Part shown: positions 12,601 through 19,165 of the stretch, piece after piece
How positions within the stretch are numbered: position 1 is the first letter of the stretch
Layout of the letters: every line of letters begins with the position of its first letter
Assembly (NCBI GenBank): GCA_024682995.1
Contig: JAIKYR010000106.1
Coordinates: 1 to 38,944 of the forward strand
Reading direction: 5' to 3'
Source of the DNA: Bacteroidales bacterium
GTDB taxonomy: Bacteria > Bacteroidota > Bacteroidia > Bacteroidales > WCHB1-69
DNA length: 38,944 nt
Made by a program: the position numbers and the translations under genes
The notes under the pieces: model-generated
Seen by the model: only the letters and a program-made list of their open reading frames with translations
Told to the model about the DNA's origin: nothing
Database searches by the model: none

Positions 12601-15600
12601 CGTATAATAAGCATATATACCGGCCCCATTAGAAGATGACGTGTTGTTTTCAACCGTACAATATCGGATTTTAGCCTTTCGATTAGATGAACCCGATGCT
12701 GTAATTCCACCACCTTCATTATACCGAACAAGGCAGTTGCTCAATATTGTATTATCAGACATGGAAACCCCACCTCCAAATCCATTTTGAATAGTAAACC
12801 CATCCCAGATCGTCTCTCTAACTACTGTGTTATAATCATTTGGGCGATTTAAAACTTTGCGTTTGTTTTGTCCATCCAAAATAGTAGCGTTTACTTCACA
12901 ATCCCGCAAAGTCAAATCATATTCTGGAGATTCGTTACCGACGAAGCCGCCATAAACTTTTACTCCTTCAACCATGGAAAATGCATTTTCAGAATTGAGT
13001 GTCGTATCACCATAATAGGTGCCGGCGGCCACCCATACCACAGCATTATATGTCTGTGCAATAAGCTGCGCATGCGAAAAGGAAGCTGTGGCATTGGCCC
13101 AACAATTACCCGACCGTGTGCCAGCACCCGTCTGTGTCACATAGACGATGCCATTATATTCTGTCATCGGCACACTATAATAGTCCGACTCATAGCAACC
13201 CAAGTCCACCGTGTCACGTTTGATTCGCGCTATGCCAGCCAAATCCACACTATCAGTCACAAAAGAATTGTCTCCTCTATTTATAAAAATAGATGTGGGC
13301 GCCAAATGCCAATCCACATTTGCAGTACTATCAAAAACACCCGCACTCAGAGATGGATTCACAAAATTCACAACATTAGAACCATTTTCCAATAAAACCA
13401 TGTTTTCTCCTGAGAGACCTCCCTCAATGGCACAATGAGAACAAACAACCCTGTCTCCACTGCCTCTCAAATTATTGGATACACCATCTGTTTCATTGCC
13501 CCACACTATACAATTAGACATTCTGGCATATCCGGACAATCCCGCTCCCACATCCCTATATGCGGAAGAATTGCGGACTATGGTCGTATTGATAATTGTA
13601 TCATTATTGGCTTCAATCCCCCCTGCCGCTGCCTCGGTTGATGTATTATTTGCAATCTGACAATTTATAATCTTACAGTTGCTCGTACTCATTCCTCCAC
13701 CATAATATATTGACTTATTATGAGTCACTCTTGAAGATTCAATCAAAGCATAATGAGCACATATTCCAGCTCCGTTATATGATATATTATTTGAAACCGA
13801 ACACTGAACAATTTTTGCCTTATGGGAAGACGACCCATACGCATAAATTCCTCCACCACAATTCGACCCTTCTATTTCATTATTCCGAACAAGACAGTGT
13901 TTCAAGATAGAATTTCCACATAGGTAAACACCCCCACCGGCTTCATTTCTCACAAGACCGTTCTGGATTGTGAAACCGTCCCATACGGTTTCCACGCCAA
14001 AATCACTTTTCTGATACAAAACCCTACGTGTATTCTGCCCATCCAAAATTGTGGAATTCGTTTCAAAATCACGTAAAGACAAGTCATAGTTTTCAGGCTC
14101 ATTACCTGCAAAACCTCCATAAACATTTACGCCATTTATCATTGTGAATGCATTCAATGCTGCCGAATCTGTATTCCCAAAATAGGTACCCGCAGCTACC
14201 CAAACAACACATGATCGGGATTGGGCTAATGTAATGGCATCCTGCAATGAAGACATTGCATTATTCCAACTATCTCCCGAGCCCGTCCCCGAGCCTGTTG
14301 GCGTAACATATACGATTCCCTCAAAAGGATACGATTGAGTATTGGTGTATCCAGATTCATAACACCCCATATCTACAGTATCCACTTGTATTCTTGGCAT
14401 ATTATCCAAGTCTTTCAATCTACTGACAAGCATATTCTCACCCCTATTCACGCAAGGAGACCATTGCGTCAAATGCCAATCAACATTTGAAGTGGTATCC
14501 TCATACCCTGATATATTGGACGGATTCACAAAACAAGGATAGGTATTGTCATTGTTTATCACTATTGCATGAACCCCAACACTTTCTCCATCCATTGCAC
14601 AAGCATAACATTGTAGTCCGTTCCCATAAAAATTATCCAAGGAATCCCCTCGCATATTTCCCCATACAATACTATTTGAAATATTACTCGAACCATATTC
14701 ACCCACAGAAATACCAGCACCATTGCTTATAGCAGTATTCCGAACAATTGTGGTATTTATAATTTCAGATTCACGGCTAACGATTCCTCCTCCAGATTGT
14801 CCAGATGTGTTATTATTGATAAGACAGTTGCTCACTTTATCATGTGAAGAAGAAAAACCTCCTCCATCGTAAGAGGACGAATTATTACATATTACACAAT
14901 TTGATACATCTGTTAAATATGAGCTAATCCCCCCCCCATATCTTCCATGGTTATAACAAATTTTGCAATTCAGAATTTCATTTGCATCATAACAATACAC
15001 CCCACCACCGCTATTATTAGATGTGTTATACTGGATAATGCAATTACTTAAAGTTACTTTCCCATGCATTTCTGCACCACCTCCTTGATCTGCTACTCCA
15101 TTCTGCAGTGTAAAACCGTCAAAAACCATAGGATAATCTGGATTGTAAGAAGACACGTACAACACCTGCCTATTATGTAAACCATCTAAAACAGTGGCAT
15201 TTGTCTCGAAATCACGCAAAGACAAATCATAATTAGCAGGCTCATCCCCAGCAAAACCACCAAAAATATTGACAATCATGCTTTTACTCACCTTAAAGGC
15301 TGATGTTTTTGTTGTATCCCCAAAATAAGTGCCCGCAGCCACCCAAATACTCAAAGAATCCAACCCATATACCTGGTTAATAGCTTCTTGTAAATCCGTG
15401 AAGGCATTATTCCATGATGTGCCGTCATTACTTCCTGTTGCACCACTTTTGACATATACGACGCGCTCTGGCGATACAGGGATTTCTTTGATTTGAAGAT
15501 TACAAAATACAACCTGGCACAATCTCCCCTCATAAGAGAACTTGAATCTTATATTTGATTCACCCGTCAAACCACTTATATCTACGATAGCCGTTGTCGT

Positions 15601-16836
15601 TGTCCAGGAGTTGAAAGACCCATAAGAGCTCAATGTCCAAATGGGCGTACTCTCATACGTGGATCCGCCATCTTTACTCACATAAATCTTCAAATCCACA
15701 TAATTATAAGTAACATAATAGTCATTAGACTGGAAGTCAAAAGACATAAGTAAATTATTGCTGACTTGGCTGAAATCAAAAACGCAAGTTTCCAATTGTT
15801 CTATTTTATTATCATTACTCCCCAAACATGAAGCCCATTTACTAATTTTCGTCCATGTCTTATCCTGTTGTGAAATGAGATTCCAACAAACCGGCGGGAA
15901 CCAATCACCTTCAAACTGTTCCGAATATGGTACTACTTTGCGTTGGCTACAATCCACCCCACTACCCTTAACTGTAATGGTTTCTAACACTGTATCACTT
16001 GCCAGTGAAATCATGCTATTTGCATTGCTTACTGACGTAGGGACATATTTCACAAACAAGACACCATTTTCTCTTATGGTTACAGTATTTACAAAAGACA
16101 CACTATCAACAGAAACATAGAATGGCGCAGTAGTAGAAACTGTGATTGGAGATCTTAAATTATAACCTTTTACCATGATAGGCACTGTTCTTTCCCGAAA
16201 TAATGGCACTTGCCCGAAATCCAACATCTCAGAACTAACAGAAATGGACGGTTTCCTCACTTCCACATCATCCAATCCAAGCCAATATATGTTTGTGGCA
16301 CCTAAGTGTCGGAACGCAATGTAAACCGTTTGGCCTGCAAAGCTGCTTAAATCCACCACTTGCTCTTCCCAATCATTAAAAGCGGATTTTGTTAGCAACG
16401 GAGTAGTCGCTTCTAATTCTGTTACGTTATTTGAAGAGGCCACATAAACACTATAATTTTCTGCATAATAACTACTGGATTCTTGTCCTTTTATCCAAAA
16501 AGTGAGTACTGCTCCATCGGGAATATTTATCGCCGGGCTAATAAGCCAATTGTCGGGAGTAATCGTACCCACTCCATATACATAGGAGGACATGGAGGCA
16601 ATCATACCATCACCCGAATGAGCTGCAGAGGGGTTTTGCTGATAGCGAAAGGAGGCATCCCAATTATATCCATCATTGTTCGCATCCACAATAGTCCAAC
16701 CGGTAGGCAGGACACCGCTATCAAAACTCTCATGAAACAGCACCGCCTGCGCCTTCACACCCAACATCACACACCATACGAGAGCTACAGCCATTGCCAG
16801 TCGTTTCACACTTGTATTTACCATTACATTCTTCAT
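1..16836 (-). CDS. Giant multidomain secreted surface protein (adhesin-like), 3' end beyond window
   Basis: I translated this frame by hand. It is open from the ATG at 16836 to base 1 (5,612 codons, no stop) and was re-checked near bases 1-90, 3000 and 9000. No ORF-track entry falls in this frame, as expected for an ORF lacking its stop in the window. Approximate residues: 1-31 signal peptide ending in KAQA; 31-195 choice-of-anchor J/cleaved-adhesin-like domain (ESFDSGVLPTGW); 196-293 ASPM-like sandwich; 294-450 second adhesin-like domain; 458-2475 five beta-helix modules; 2483-2842 two FN3-like domains around a beta domain; 2846-3685 two more helix modules; 3690-4530 GCDS repeats and FN3, Ig, NEW3 and CarboxypepD-like domains; 4530-4853 Cys-bearing helical island; 4860-5195 conserved block with YFMQRDILGDDP; then a Big_5-like domain and Cys/Thr repeats. 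AGGA precedes this ATG; an in-frame ATG at 16824 is the alternative. Function is probably adhesion or glycan binding. A T9SS tail would lie outside the window, so the secretion route is inferred. Confidence 0.93.
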   Translation of the reverse strand, partial: MKNVMVNTSVKRLAMAVALVWCVMLGVKAQAVLFHESFDSGVLPTGWTIVDANNDGYNWDASFRYQQNPSAAHSGDGMIASMSSYVYGVGTITPDNWLISPAINIPDGAVLTFWIKGQESSSYYAENYSVYVASSNNVTELEATTPLLTKSAFNDWEEQVVDLSSFAGQTVYIAFRHLGATNIYWLGLDDVEVRKPSISVSSEMLDFGQVPLFRERTVPIMVKGYNLRSPITVSTTAPFYVSVDSVSFVNTVTIRENGVLFVKYVPTSVSNANSMISLASDTVLETITVKGSGVDCSQRKVVPYSEQFEGDWFPPVCWNLISQQDKTWTKISKWASCLGSNDNKIEQLETCVFDFSQVSNNLLMSFDFQSNDYYVTYNYVDLKIYVSKDGGSTYESTPIWTLSSYGSFNSWTTTTAIVDISGLTGESNIRFKFSYEGRLCQVVFCNLQIKEIPVSPERVVYVKSGATGSNDGTSWNNAFTDLQEAINQVYGLDSLSIWVAAGTYFGDTTKTSAFKVSKSMIVNIFGGFAGDEPANYDLSLRDFETNATVLDGLHNRQVLYVSSYNPDYPMVFDGFTLQNGVADQGGGAEMHGKVTLSNCIIQYNTSNNSGGGVYCYDANEILNCKICYNHGRYGGGISSYLTDVSNCVICNNSSSYDGGGFSSSHDKVSNCLINNNTSGQSGGGIVSRESEIINTTIVRNTAISNGAGISVGEYGSSNISNSIVWGNMRGDSLDNFYGNGLQCYACAMDGESVGVHAIVINNDNTYPCFVNPSNISGYEDTTSNVDWHLTQWSPCVNRGENMLVSRLKDLDNMPRIQVDTVDMGCYESGYTNTQSYPFEGIVYVTPTGSGTGSGDSWNNAMSSLQDAITLAQSRSCVVWVAAGTYFGNTDSAALNAFTMINGVNVYGGFAGNEPENYDLSLRDFETNSTILDGQNTRRVLYQKSDFGVETVWDGFTIQNGLVRNEAGGGVYLCGNSILKHCLVRNNEIEGSNCGGGIYAYGSSSHKAKIVQCSVSNNISYNGAGICAHYALIESSRVTHNKSIYYGGGMSTSNCKIINCQIANNTSTEAAAGGIEANNDTIINTTIVRNSSAYRDVGAGLSGYARMSNCIVWGNETDGVSNNLRGSGDRVVCSHCAIEGGLSGENMVLLENGSNVVNFVNPSLSAGVFDSTANVDWHLAPTSIFINRGDNSFVTDSVDLAGIARIKRDTVDLGCYESDYYSVPMTEYNGIVYVTQTGAGTRSGNCWANATASFSHAQLIAQTYNAVVWVAAGTYYGDTTLNSENAFSMVEGVKVYGGFVGNESPEYDLTLRDCEVNATILDGQNKRKVLNRPNDYNTVVRETIWDGFTIQNGFGGGVSMSDNTILSNCLVRYNEGGGITASGSSNRKAKIRYCTVENNTSSSNGAGIYAYYTDIEHCVVAYNYYSEDYYGGGGGIYAYGSEVKNTEVFKNRSNAYGGGILINERSQVKNCLVANNSSKNNEGSGISGNGNVTNTTIVRNASASNGAGVCITGKLVNCIVWGNQDNSGLSNNVQGDNVQCLYSAIEDDYERDNIVLLSEYNNQYPHFVRPSLTAGAFDTTANVDWHLMSNSVCINRGLNTALSDSLDLDGTARIKCDTVDLGCYESDYYSIPLTEYNGVVYVTESGAGNRSGNSWSNAMSSVRMAMTLAKSYNLMVWVASGTYYGDVDSTSENAFTMMDGINVYGGFIGNESANFDLSMRDFEANATILDGQNRKRVLYQPSDFNTKTTWDGFVIQNGYVNGNGGGVFMRNNAVLCHCLVQNNISTTPYSDDWRNTEVRYGGGIYAVGSTNTNPITRPVIRRCRIKNNKVENNNSYSYNSCHGAGVYASCINIENSEVVYNMTQGSGGGLFLNSQCFVNNCLIANNTSNSYGGGVNINMGSEIVNSTIVRNASGYEGAGVNFSSSSSSYKNTMTNCIVWGNRKQDGTISNIQGNYILYSNTAVEDDFEREDVILLSEHNNQHPQFANPSLTAGWTDSTENVDWHLQQGSICINRGDNAAVLDSVDLDEMVRIKRDTVDLGCYESDYFSTPLTEYSGIVYVTQTGAGDFSGNSWENAKSSINGAQLLSSVYDAVVWVAAGTYYGDTASDTENAFTMYDGVNVYGGFAGNEPANYDLSLRDFETNATILDGQNARRVLYQPENFNTRTSWDGFTIQNGYANGPGGGVYMLSNARLANCLVQDNVASVPYNNQGTIYGGGGVCVRSSSDSSEIAFCRIRNNETQKYGSGGGVWASHAVIHHSDIVDNRTNTSSSRSGGGVYASFTNVLNCTIVHNTAQEISDGYYNHSYGGGIYLSDATVVNSLIAENSAYYGGGVCGYGDLFNTTVVSNNADNYAGVWMQDGDYRMVNSVLWGNRRTNGNASNLYVSYGACQTIHSAVEGGISGNDSVMVLSGENSGLDAGVNYPFFVSPQTGDYRLCKYSALVNAGVNGIQIQETDLSDMPRVFADTIDIGCYEFHGEAFCATPQNLAVSDISGTSALLTWQNPNPDSPYAYEFSYKSEDENQWTSVLVYEPEYYVLTGLQAQTIYTIRMRTLCDDVTPTEYTSEVFFSTKCTGETTTSDTIGNTSTTTNGHIIPIRFQSSYSYSQQIYQASEIAGERILDTLKLRYRCMSSGSTLTRNVDIYLGHTDRPSFDDNAGFVTSDSLTLLYSGDLTLKYASDNPVISVPLDKPFRYNGVDNLIIAFDDNTGTDGGTSRRLCTHRTQQSSSLHTYSYNGDIDPANPTAGTLSTYRMNLILPGVCENGGCDLSGLSLMGVTENTATLLVQAGTNADGVEVQYKERASDEYLTIPVDSLMCQLTGLRQNTDYVVRARSVCGDTSSLWTYRYFTTEVKDFARIYVTTIGQGEGNSWATACNDLNYALSTASRIASVFGHTPDIWVAAGTYYGDTASTNAFTMVQGVNVYGGFVGNEPSDYDVSLRDVETNATVLDGQHSRRVLLQSSAFTVQTTWDGFTIQNGNISSYGGGAYLRSRSYLSHCKLVNNHASYGGGAYVAGYGSVIRDCRVSDNSAVYKGGGIQAMTYSTVVNCVISGNSTTNNVYYYYGGGGIYAEGATIVSCEISNNSTVREGGAVNMTSSQVRNCLLANNSSNNAGGGVHGSGNIINSTIVNNRSGNGVGGLLPWGPVTLTNSIVWGNQTGDGTPSNLSDYNLTCSHSAIEDGSEGDSVIVLNDINQPLFVNPSLTAGANDSTVNVDWHLQQGSPCINVGNNTLVTDSLDLDGTTRIKRDTVDLGCYESDYYSVPMTVYDSIIYVTVTGAGTHSGNSWANAISSIEEAQVLAQSYGAMVWVAAGTYYGDTTAANAFTMIEDVNVYGGFAGNEPTNFDLSLRDFDANVTILDGMNARRVLNQPGVFNIQTKWDGFTIRNGQTSANGGGVYLQKNGVLSQCEIMGCNANGGGGVYVSAGTISECLITGCTAGNGGGVNCTYKAVILSCKITSNSATGSGGGVFSYNSTIMDCSISGNEAGRYGGGVYCYYRAGVAFDVDPTNVIRCKIIGNYSSNSGGGICMGYGNDKVKNSLVSNNTSNMAGGGISGSGHVFETTVVRNVSNNGGSGVNGNNYTYLKNSIVWGNERNGAADNLSNDIICSFSAIEGGHEGDSVIVLNDINPPMFVNPSLTAGAGDTTANVDWHLLDGSVCVNHGDNALVTDSLDLDGTARIKRDTVDMGCYESDFYSVPVLYCTTVYGEFSDTTCDSYTWNDQSYTRSGDYSQSFALANGCDSIVTLHLTVNYSVTANEYLTICENDLPFTYGDTVFGLETPALSTTTFTLSTVNGCDSIVTLFLTVLPSTVGDFTVMTPTENYPITNYPVRFTWDAVENASHYDLYVWPAGESQPQQPTASRIRGTSYSLSSLANRGAYQWFMTAYNDCDTSVSTTRHFTLNVTPTLTVNTSNPVDFGEVQLNAARSIFFQVNGNALDSAISYQLTGADSTAFTLVSTTVWDSLHGGRMQLSFHPVVAQGEYTAQMTFYSDTLARTFTIKGHLADYLTFTTYVDSNVYAMDSQIPIHGRVTNPLHEPVAGLAVEVYVSVMDYVRTIPAVSDANGQFTVMFTPQHSEAGYYTVGSRRAGGNSTEVHDDFNIPGMMLVSSDWILWEPTIDQPDSGRIAVRNRSQIPLTNIRVTPVSLPNGCSVQFEPLNIAGMATGYLQYVVSGSQVSTGVNYEEVPLNAASDEGAAMNFMAWYYCMPQRADLDVTPTSLITTMTRGRSKVVDLKIYNNGTGPTGNIYVSLPDVPWMSVVGNDTLPSLAVHDSAYVSIRLSADSAELVRYTGHLAINCERGEGVSIPYDITGISDSTGTLLVDVTDEYTWNTNGGHGPHLAGANIMVKGYYSLETVATGVTDANGHFVVNNLPEGYYKLIVRAERHEEYQGNLLITAGDTNRQDIFIQFQAITYSWDVVPTEIQDEYTYDLNVVFETHVPKPVVILETSRIIPELEVGETMVFDLIVTNYGLITANDVEIFFPTIPNHTLTPLISTMDSIPALSTFVIPVEVRHNPPMRWVNVDNPLETDSDACWKVIGMKYSYICGPDKKWQKTNTKKIYKVNVCALVSLANFSGSFDPPRKHEHENVCNENTKIVDPIRIRNDIPCVKCDEILIEVDERCLPIIGDIIGAAENPNYTVEGGASATYLTNKALGPLKKYRIVKYASRMKYMKNTREDKTCLASIGKYLKCRLRNSDGSSRDISRTRDSFVGQSEIEHLQLVGDVLDTYVSILMHLISDEIYNTYEDAPKLLDHSDSIIGNLRHFTSIDVNNLVRDMSAYEISESDVRNFAHRWNKYLDVVDTIVSNDSTVYYIDDISSLTLSPINITYMDSLLSQSDSLNQIIHNLGYNSLDEIFFEAKSTIDQIVAGMSSSSVCASVTVQFSQKMTMTREAFEGTLTINNGHESQPMQDIDVNFVIKDENGVDCTNLFQINFLSYNNMSGTNGSAALAAQNAGSIVVQFIPTKQAAPEISKVYSFGGSFSFIDPFTGEFMTYNLYPVDIMVHPSPDLYVNYFMQRDILGDDPLTEDRIEPIVPAELGVIIHNRGAGTAKNVLLETAEPKIIDNEKGLAVDFAMYGAAFNGNERQLGLKEIPFGNIEPGRTGVGEWWFTSTLLGHFVSYDAHVIHNNSFGNPDLSLVSSLAIHPLIHTVYAYGNLDDGINDFLVDDVADIRNYPDSLYFSNGSRTGVAIADSIGFDHYVTPVDTIVQLTLDPSRIGWNYEQTWDPGRGQYKLISCTRNRDQQAIPLSNVWQSFVTLPVGADPIYENRLHIVDTLSNDLPTTYTLVFSLREMTLEVDTILNVPDSIVTTPLAEVTVVFNKPIVDSTFNYLDMSLKCNNGANLLDANLQVERIDSKTYKLHLAPYTNQTGYYVLNIQTLNVTDENGYNGYYGKQATWIQNIMTCVPVYNSLNLSICENELPYHYVNGQIDTTFSLETPSLSTLNFKLSTIHGCDSTVILRLTVNHGMYTETTVDTCGTQYYWALADSTITNSGTYYYYSTNANTCTDTTVLRLALYQSAMTELSAQICAGEVYVQNGFNVSTAGDHYLNLQTTHGCDSTVVLHLTVNHGNYTETTVDTCGTGYYWALADSTINQSGTYYHYSTNANTCTDTAVLMLSLYQSA
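5780..8290 (-). repeat. Two further beta-helix modules (numbers 6 and 7) of the giant ORF
   Basis: Modules starting near 8283 and 7060 repeat the same entry (IYVTTIGQGEGNSWATA; IYVTVTGAGTHSGNSW), the GGGVY-type rungs and the exit RDTVDLGCYESDYYSVP. They are separated from the first five modules by about 1.1 kb encoding FN3-like and beta domains. Module 7 exits into the GCDSIVTLHLTV-type repeats. The DNA of the two exits is nearly identical (compare 7081-7150 with 5781-5850). Confidence 0.85.
9415..15463 (-). repeat. Five tandem right-handed beta-helix modules inside the giant ORF
   Basis: Each module is about 370-425 residues (1.1-1.27 kb). It opens with a VYVTxTGAG-SGxSWxNA segment and has a lead-in like GGFAGNEPxNYDLSLRDFE and LDGQNxRRVLYQ. 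It then runs through rungs of the NNTSxxxGGGI type, passes IVNTTIVRN and NSIVWGN, and closes with NVDWHL, CINRGDN and RDTVDLGCYESDYYS. This is the pattern of Bacteroidetes parallel beta-helix (PbH1) and choice-of-anchor Q-type proteins. Module starts are near 15460, 14325, 13158, 11935 and 10680. The fifth ends differently (IDIGCYEFHGEAFCATPQ) and leads into an FN3-like domain. Confidence 0.85.
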
Positions 16837-16907
16837 ATTCCTGTTATTTTGTTACTATATTTATTTTTCAAATCTTCTGTAAAATGCCAGAAAGGGATTC
16901 CTGGACC

Positions 16908-17312
16908 TTAATTTGCCCCGCACTGCGCGGTGTAGGTGAGTACCACTCCATCCTTTATTTTCTTGTTTTTCACCTTCTCGAAAAGCACATTGGCATCCGG
17001 ATCAAAAATGATGAACCAGCTACTGTGATGGGCCTTGTCGGGTTCGTGCCACACAAAACGCAACGTCATACCCTCCGTCACAGAGAGATGAACCGTCTCA
17101 CTATACACATTACCTTTATCCCTGTAAAACCGATAAAACGGTTCCTCCGCATCATCGGCATACACCTCCAACCAAACCGGATTCTCCACCTTATCCAATG
17201 CGGAACTGGCCCCGATGGCCAACATGATATCGCACTGCGGACGCATCGAAGACTGCGCCCACATCACCATACCCATCAAACATAAGAAAAACGAGAATAA
17301 AACCTTCCTCAT
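16908..17312 (-). CDS. Small secreted hypothetical protein (134 aa)
   Basis: A clear signal peptide (MRKVLFSFFLCLMGMVMWAQ) precedes a mature domain of about 114 residues. The mature domain is rich in alternating hydrophobic and polar strands (WLEVYADDAEEPFYRFYRD, LRFVWHEPDK, SWFIIFDPDANVLFEK), suggesting a compact beta-sandwich. I do not recognise the family. It ends 71 bp before the giant ORF on the same strand, and the only convincing promoter element lies upstream of this gene. The two are therefore probably co-transcribed, and it may be an accessory or surface partner of the giant protein. The function is inferred from context only. Confidence 0.8.
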   Translation of the reverse strand: MRKVLFSFFLCLMGMVMWAQSSMRPQCDIMLAIGASSALDKVENPVWLEVYADDAEEPFYRFYRDKGNVYSETVHLSVTEGMTLRFVWHEPDKAHHSSWFIIFDPDANVLFEKVKNKKIKDGVVLTYTAQCGAN

Positions 17313-17376
17313 GCGCCAGTTTTTTTTTCGTTAAACCCTCTCCCCTCCTTATAAACCCTCACTTTTAAACAGGGGA

Positions 17377-17384
17377 CAAAGATA
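17377..17384 (-). promoter_or_regulatory. Bacteroidetes -7 element (TATCTTTG) for the 134-aa gene and giant ORF
   Basis: TATCTTTG on the minus strand matches the Bacteroidetes TAnnTTTG element and lies 65 bp upstream of the ATG at 17312. A T-rich stretch about 17-20 bp further upstream could serve as a weak -33 element. The position implies a leader of roughly 55-60 nt. No comparable element was seen between 16836 and 16908. Confidence 0.5.
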
Positions 17385-17428
17385 CTGAAAATATTCTTAT
17401 GAAAAAAGGCAATAAACCGAATCTTGCA

Positions 17429-18169
17429 TCAGACTTTCGGGGTGAGCAGCAAATAGGGCTTCACCAACGCCAGATACTCGTCTGTATAGTAATTCCGCTC
17501 ATCGCGGATGGTCAACGTATGTTCCTTGCACTCTGACATTTGCCACCCGTATTCCTGCACCACCCGATGGGCGGGCTTCTTGGCGGTGGGCCGCACGAAC
17601 GTGCGTGCGCTGCAACACAATCCTGCCGCACGCGCCACCGCATCAAACGCCTCGCCCTCCACCGTGGGAAGAATCAACGTGAAACGTCCCGTTTCGCACA
17701 GCAGTTCCCGCACGCACGCCACCAACTCCTCAAACGAGAGCTGACCGTCACCATGACGGCTCTTCAATCGGGAGGGCTCCGTTGGTTTCAGATCCCGATG
17801 GTAAAAGGGCGGATTGCTGACAATCAAATCGAATTTCGGAGCAACATCCATCCGGGCGAAATCCTGGATGCGGCCATGCACAAACTGGAAACTGCCGGCA
17901 GGAAGCAACGGATAGAGGTTCGCATTATGCTGCGCTTCCGCCACAGAGCCGGCATCGGCATCCACGCCGCAGATATGCGCCGATACGCCCTGCCGGGCCA
18001 TCTTTTGGGCCACACAGAAGGCCACCACCCCGCATCCACAGCCGATGTCAAGCAACGACCGCGCATCCCGCACATCGGTTAGGGCCGCCAATAACACTGC
18101 ATCCGTGCCGATTTTCATCGTGCTGCGGTCGTGTTCCAACACAAATTTCCTGAACTGAAAAGAGGCCAT
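17429..18169 (-). CDS. trmN6: tRNA1(Val) (adenine(37)-N6)-methyltransferase
   Basis: This 246-aa class I SAM-dependent methyltransferase matches the length of E. coli TrmN6/YfiC. Visible features are the N-terminal FxFRKF...D segment with MKIGTDAVLLAA, the SAM-binding loop LLDIGCGCGVVAF, and the catalytic NPPFY motif typical of N6-adenine methyltransferases (DLIVSNPPFYHRD). It should methylate A37 of tRNA1(Val). Its ATG directly abuts the TAA of manA (0 bp), so translation is probably coupled. It is the last gene of the operon. Confidence 0.9.
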   Translation of the reverse strand: MASFQFRKFVLEHDRSTMKIGTDAVLLAALTDVRDARSLLDIGCGCGVVAFCVAQKMARQGVSAHICGVDADAGSVAEAQHNANLYPLLPAGSFQFVHGRIQDFARMDVAPKFDLIVSNPPFYHRDLKPTEPSRLKSRHGDGQLSFEELVACVRELLCETGRFTLILPTVEGEAFDAVARAAGLCCSARTFVRPTAKKPAHRVVQEYGWQMSECKEHTLTIRDERNYYTDEYLALVKPYLLLTPKV

Positions 18170-19153
18170 TTAACAGTAAATTTCCAACAGGCTTGCCGTC
18201 GGAGCCGGCACCAGCGTGATTTCCTGCATGTCGGCGGGCACTAACAGCACATCGCCTTTGTTCATTGTTTCTTCACCGCCGTCAAAGCGCATCCCGGCCT
18301 TGCCATCGATGCACATGTAGATCACGAAAGAGTCCAACGTCACCAGATTCTTCGTCCACGGCTGATCCAAATCCAGTCGGCCCACATTAAAATACTGGGA
18401 GCGCACGAGGCTGACCAGCGCATTTTTCTTGGGCTCGTACGGCATCTTGAACTCGCCGAGGTTCTCCTCCAAGCGGATGGCCTTCAGCGCCTCCTCCACG
18501 TGAAGCTCGCGCGAGCGACCCTCCTCGTCCACCCGGTTCCAGTCGAAGAGGCGGAAGGTGATGTCGGAGGGCTGCTGGATTTCCGCGAGGAGCACGCCTT
18601 TGCCGATGGCGTGGACCGTGCCTGCCGGAATCATGAACGTGTCGCCGGGGCTTACCGGGTAGAAGCGCAGCAGCTCGGCTAACGCGCCACTGTTGACAGC
18701 GTTTTCAATCTGCTCTAATGTCAGCTTCTCCTTGAATCCAATATAGAGGCCGCTGCCGGGTTCGGCATCCAACACGTGCCACATCTCCGTCTTGCCGTTC
18801 TGCCCATACTCCTTCTGCGCCAACTCGTCATCGGGATGCACCTGCACCGAGAGATTATCCTGCGCATCTATGTATTTGATCAACAACGGAAATCCCAAAC
18901 CATATTTTTCATAATTCTCCTCTCCCACCAGATCCGTAAGGTAAATTTCCAAAAGTTCGTTGAGGTTGTTTTCCGCCAAGAAACCGTTCGTCACCACCGA
19001 TTCATCATCCACAAGGCCGGACACCTCCCAGCTCTCGCCACAGCGCGACATGGAGCTGGTGTCACGGCCCAGCAGGCGGGTAATGCGGGTACCACCCCAG
19101 ATTTTCTCTTTTACAATAGGTTGGAAACGGAAAGGATAGAGCGAGGAGTGCAT
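18170..19153 (-). CDS. manA: Mannose-6-phosphate isomerase, type I
   Basis: This 327-aa cupin enzyme interconverts fructose-6-P and mannose-6-P, feeding GDP-mannose synthesis. The N-terminal PIVKEKIWGGTRI and ESWEVSG segments are typical of the short bacterial type I form. The zinc ligands are recognisable in SVQVHPDDE (Gln, His), GKTEMWHVL (Glu) and GTVHAIG (His). The gene starts 12 bp after the preceding hypothetical gene and ends flush with trmN6, so the three form an operon. Confidence 0.92.
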   Translation of the reverse strand: MHSSLYPFRFQPIVKEKIWGGTRITRLLGRDTSSMSRCGESWEVSGLVDDESVVTNGFLAENNLNELLEIYLTDLVGEENYEKYGLGFPLLIKYIDAQDNLSVQVHPDDELAQKEYGQNGKTEMWHVLDAEPGSGLYIGFKEKLTLEQIENAVNSGALAELLRFYPVSPGDTFMIPAGTVHAIGKGVLLAEIQQPSDITFRLFDWNRVDEEGRSRELHVEEALKAIRLEENLGEFKMPYEPKKNALVSLVRSQYFNVGRLDLDQPWTKNLVTLDSFVIYMCIDGKAGMRFDGGEETMNKGDVLLVPADMQEITLVPAPTASLLEIYC

Positions 19154-19165
19154 ATTTTTCTGATT

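Noticed and set aside
17385-17428. Terminator after trmN6
   Set aside because: A T-run is present on the minus strand, but the only stem before it is four base pairs (GCAA/TTGC), too weak to call.
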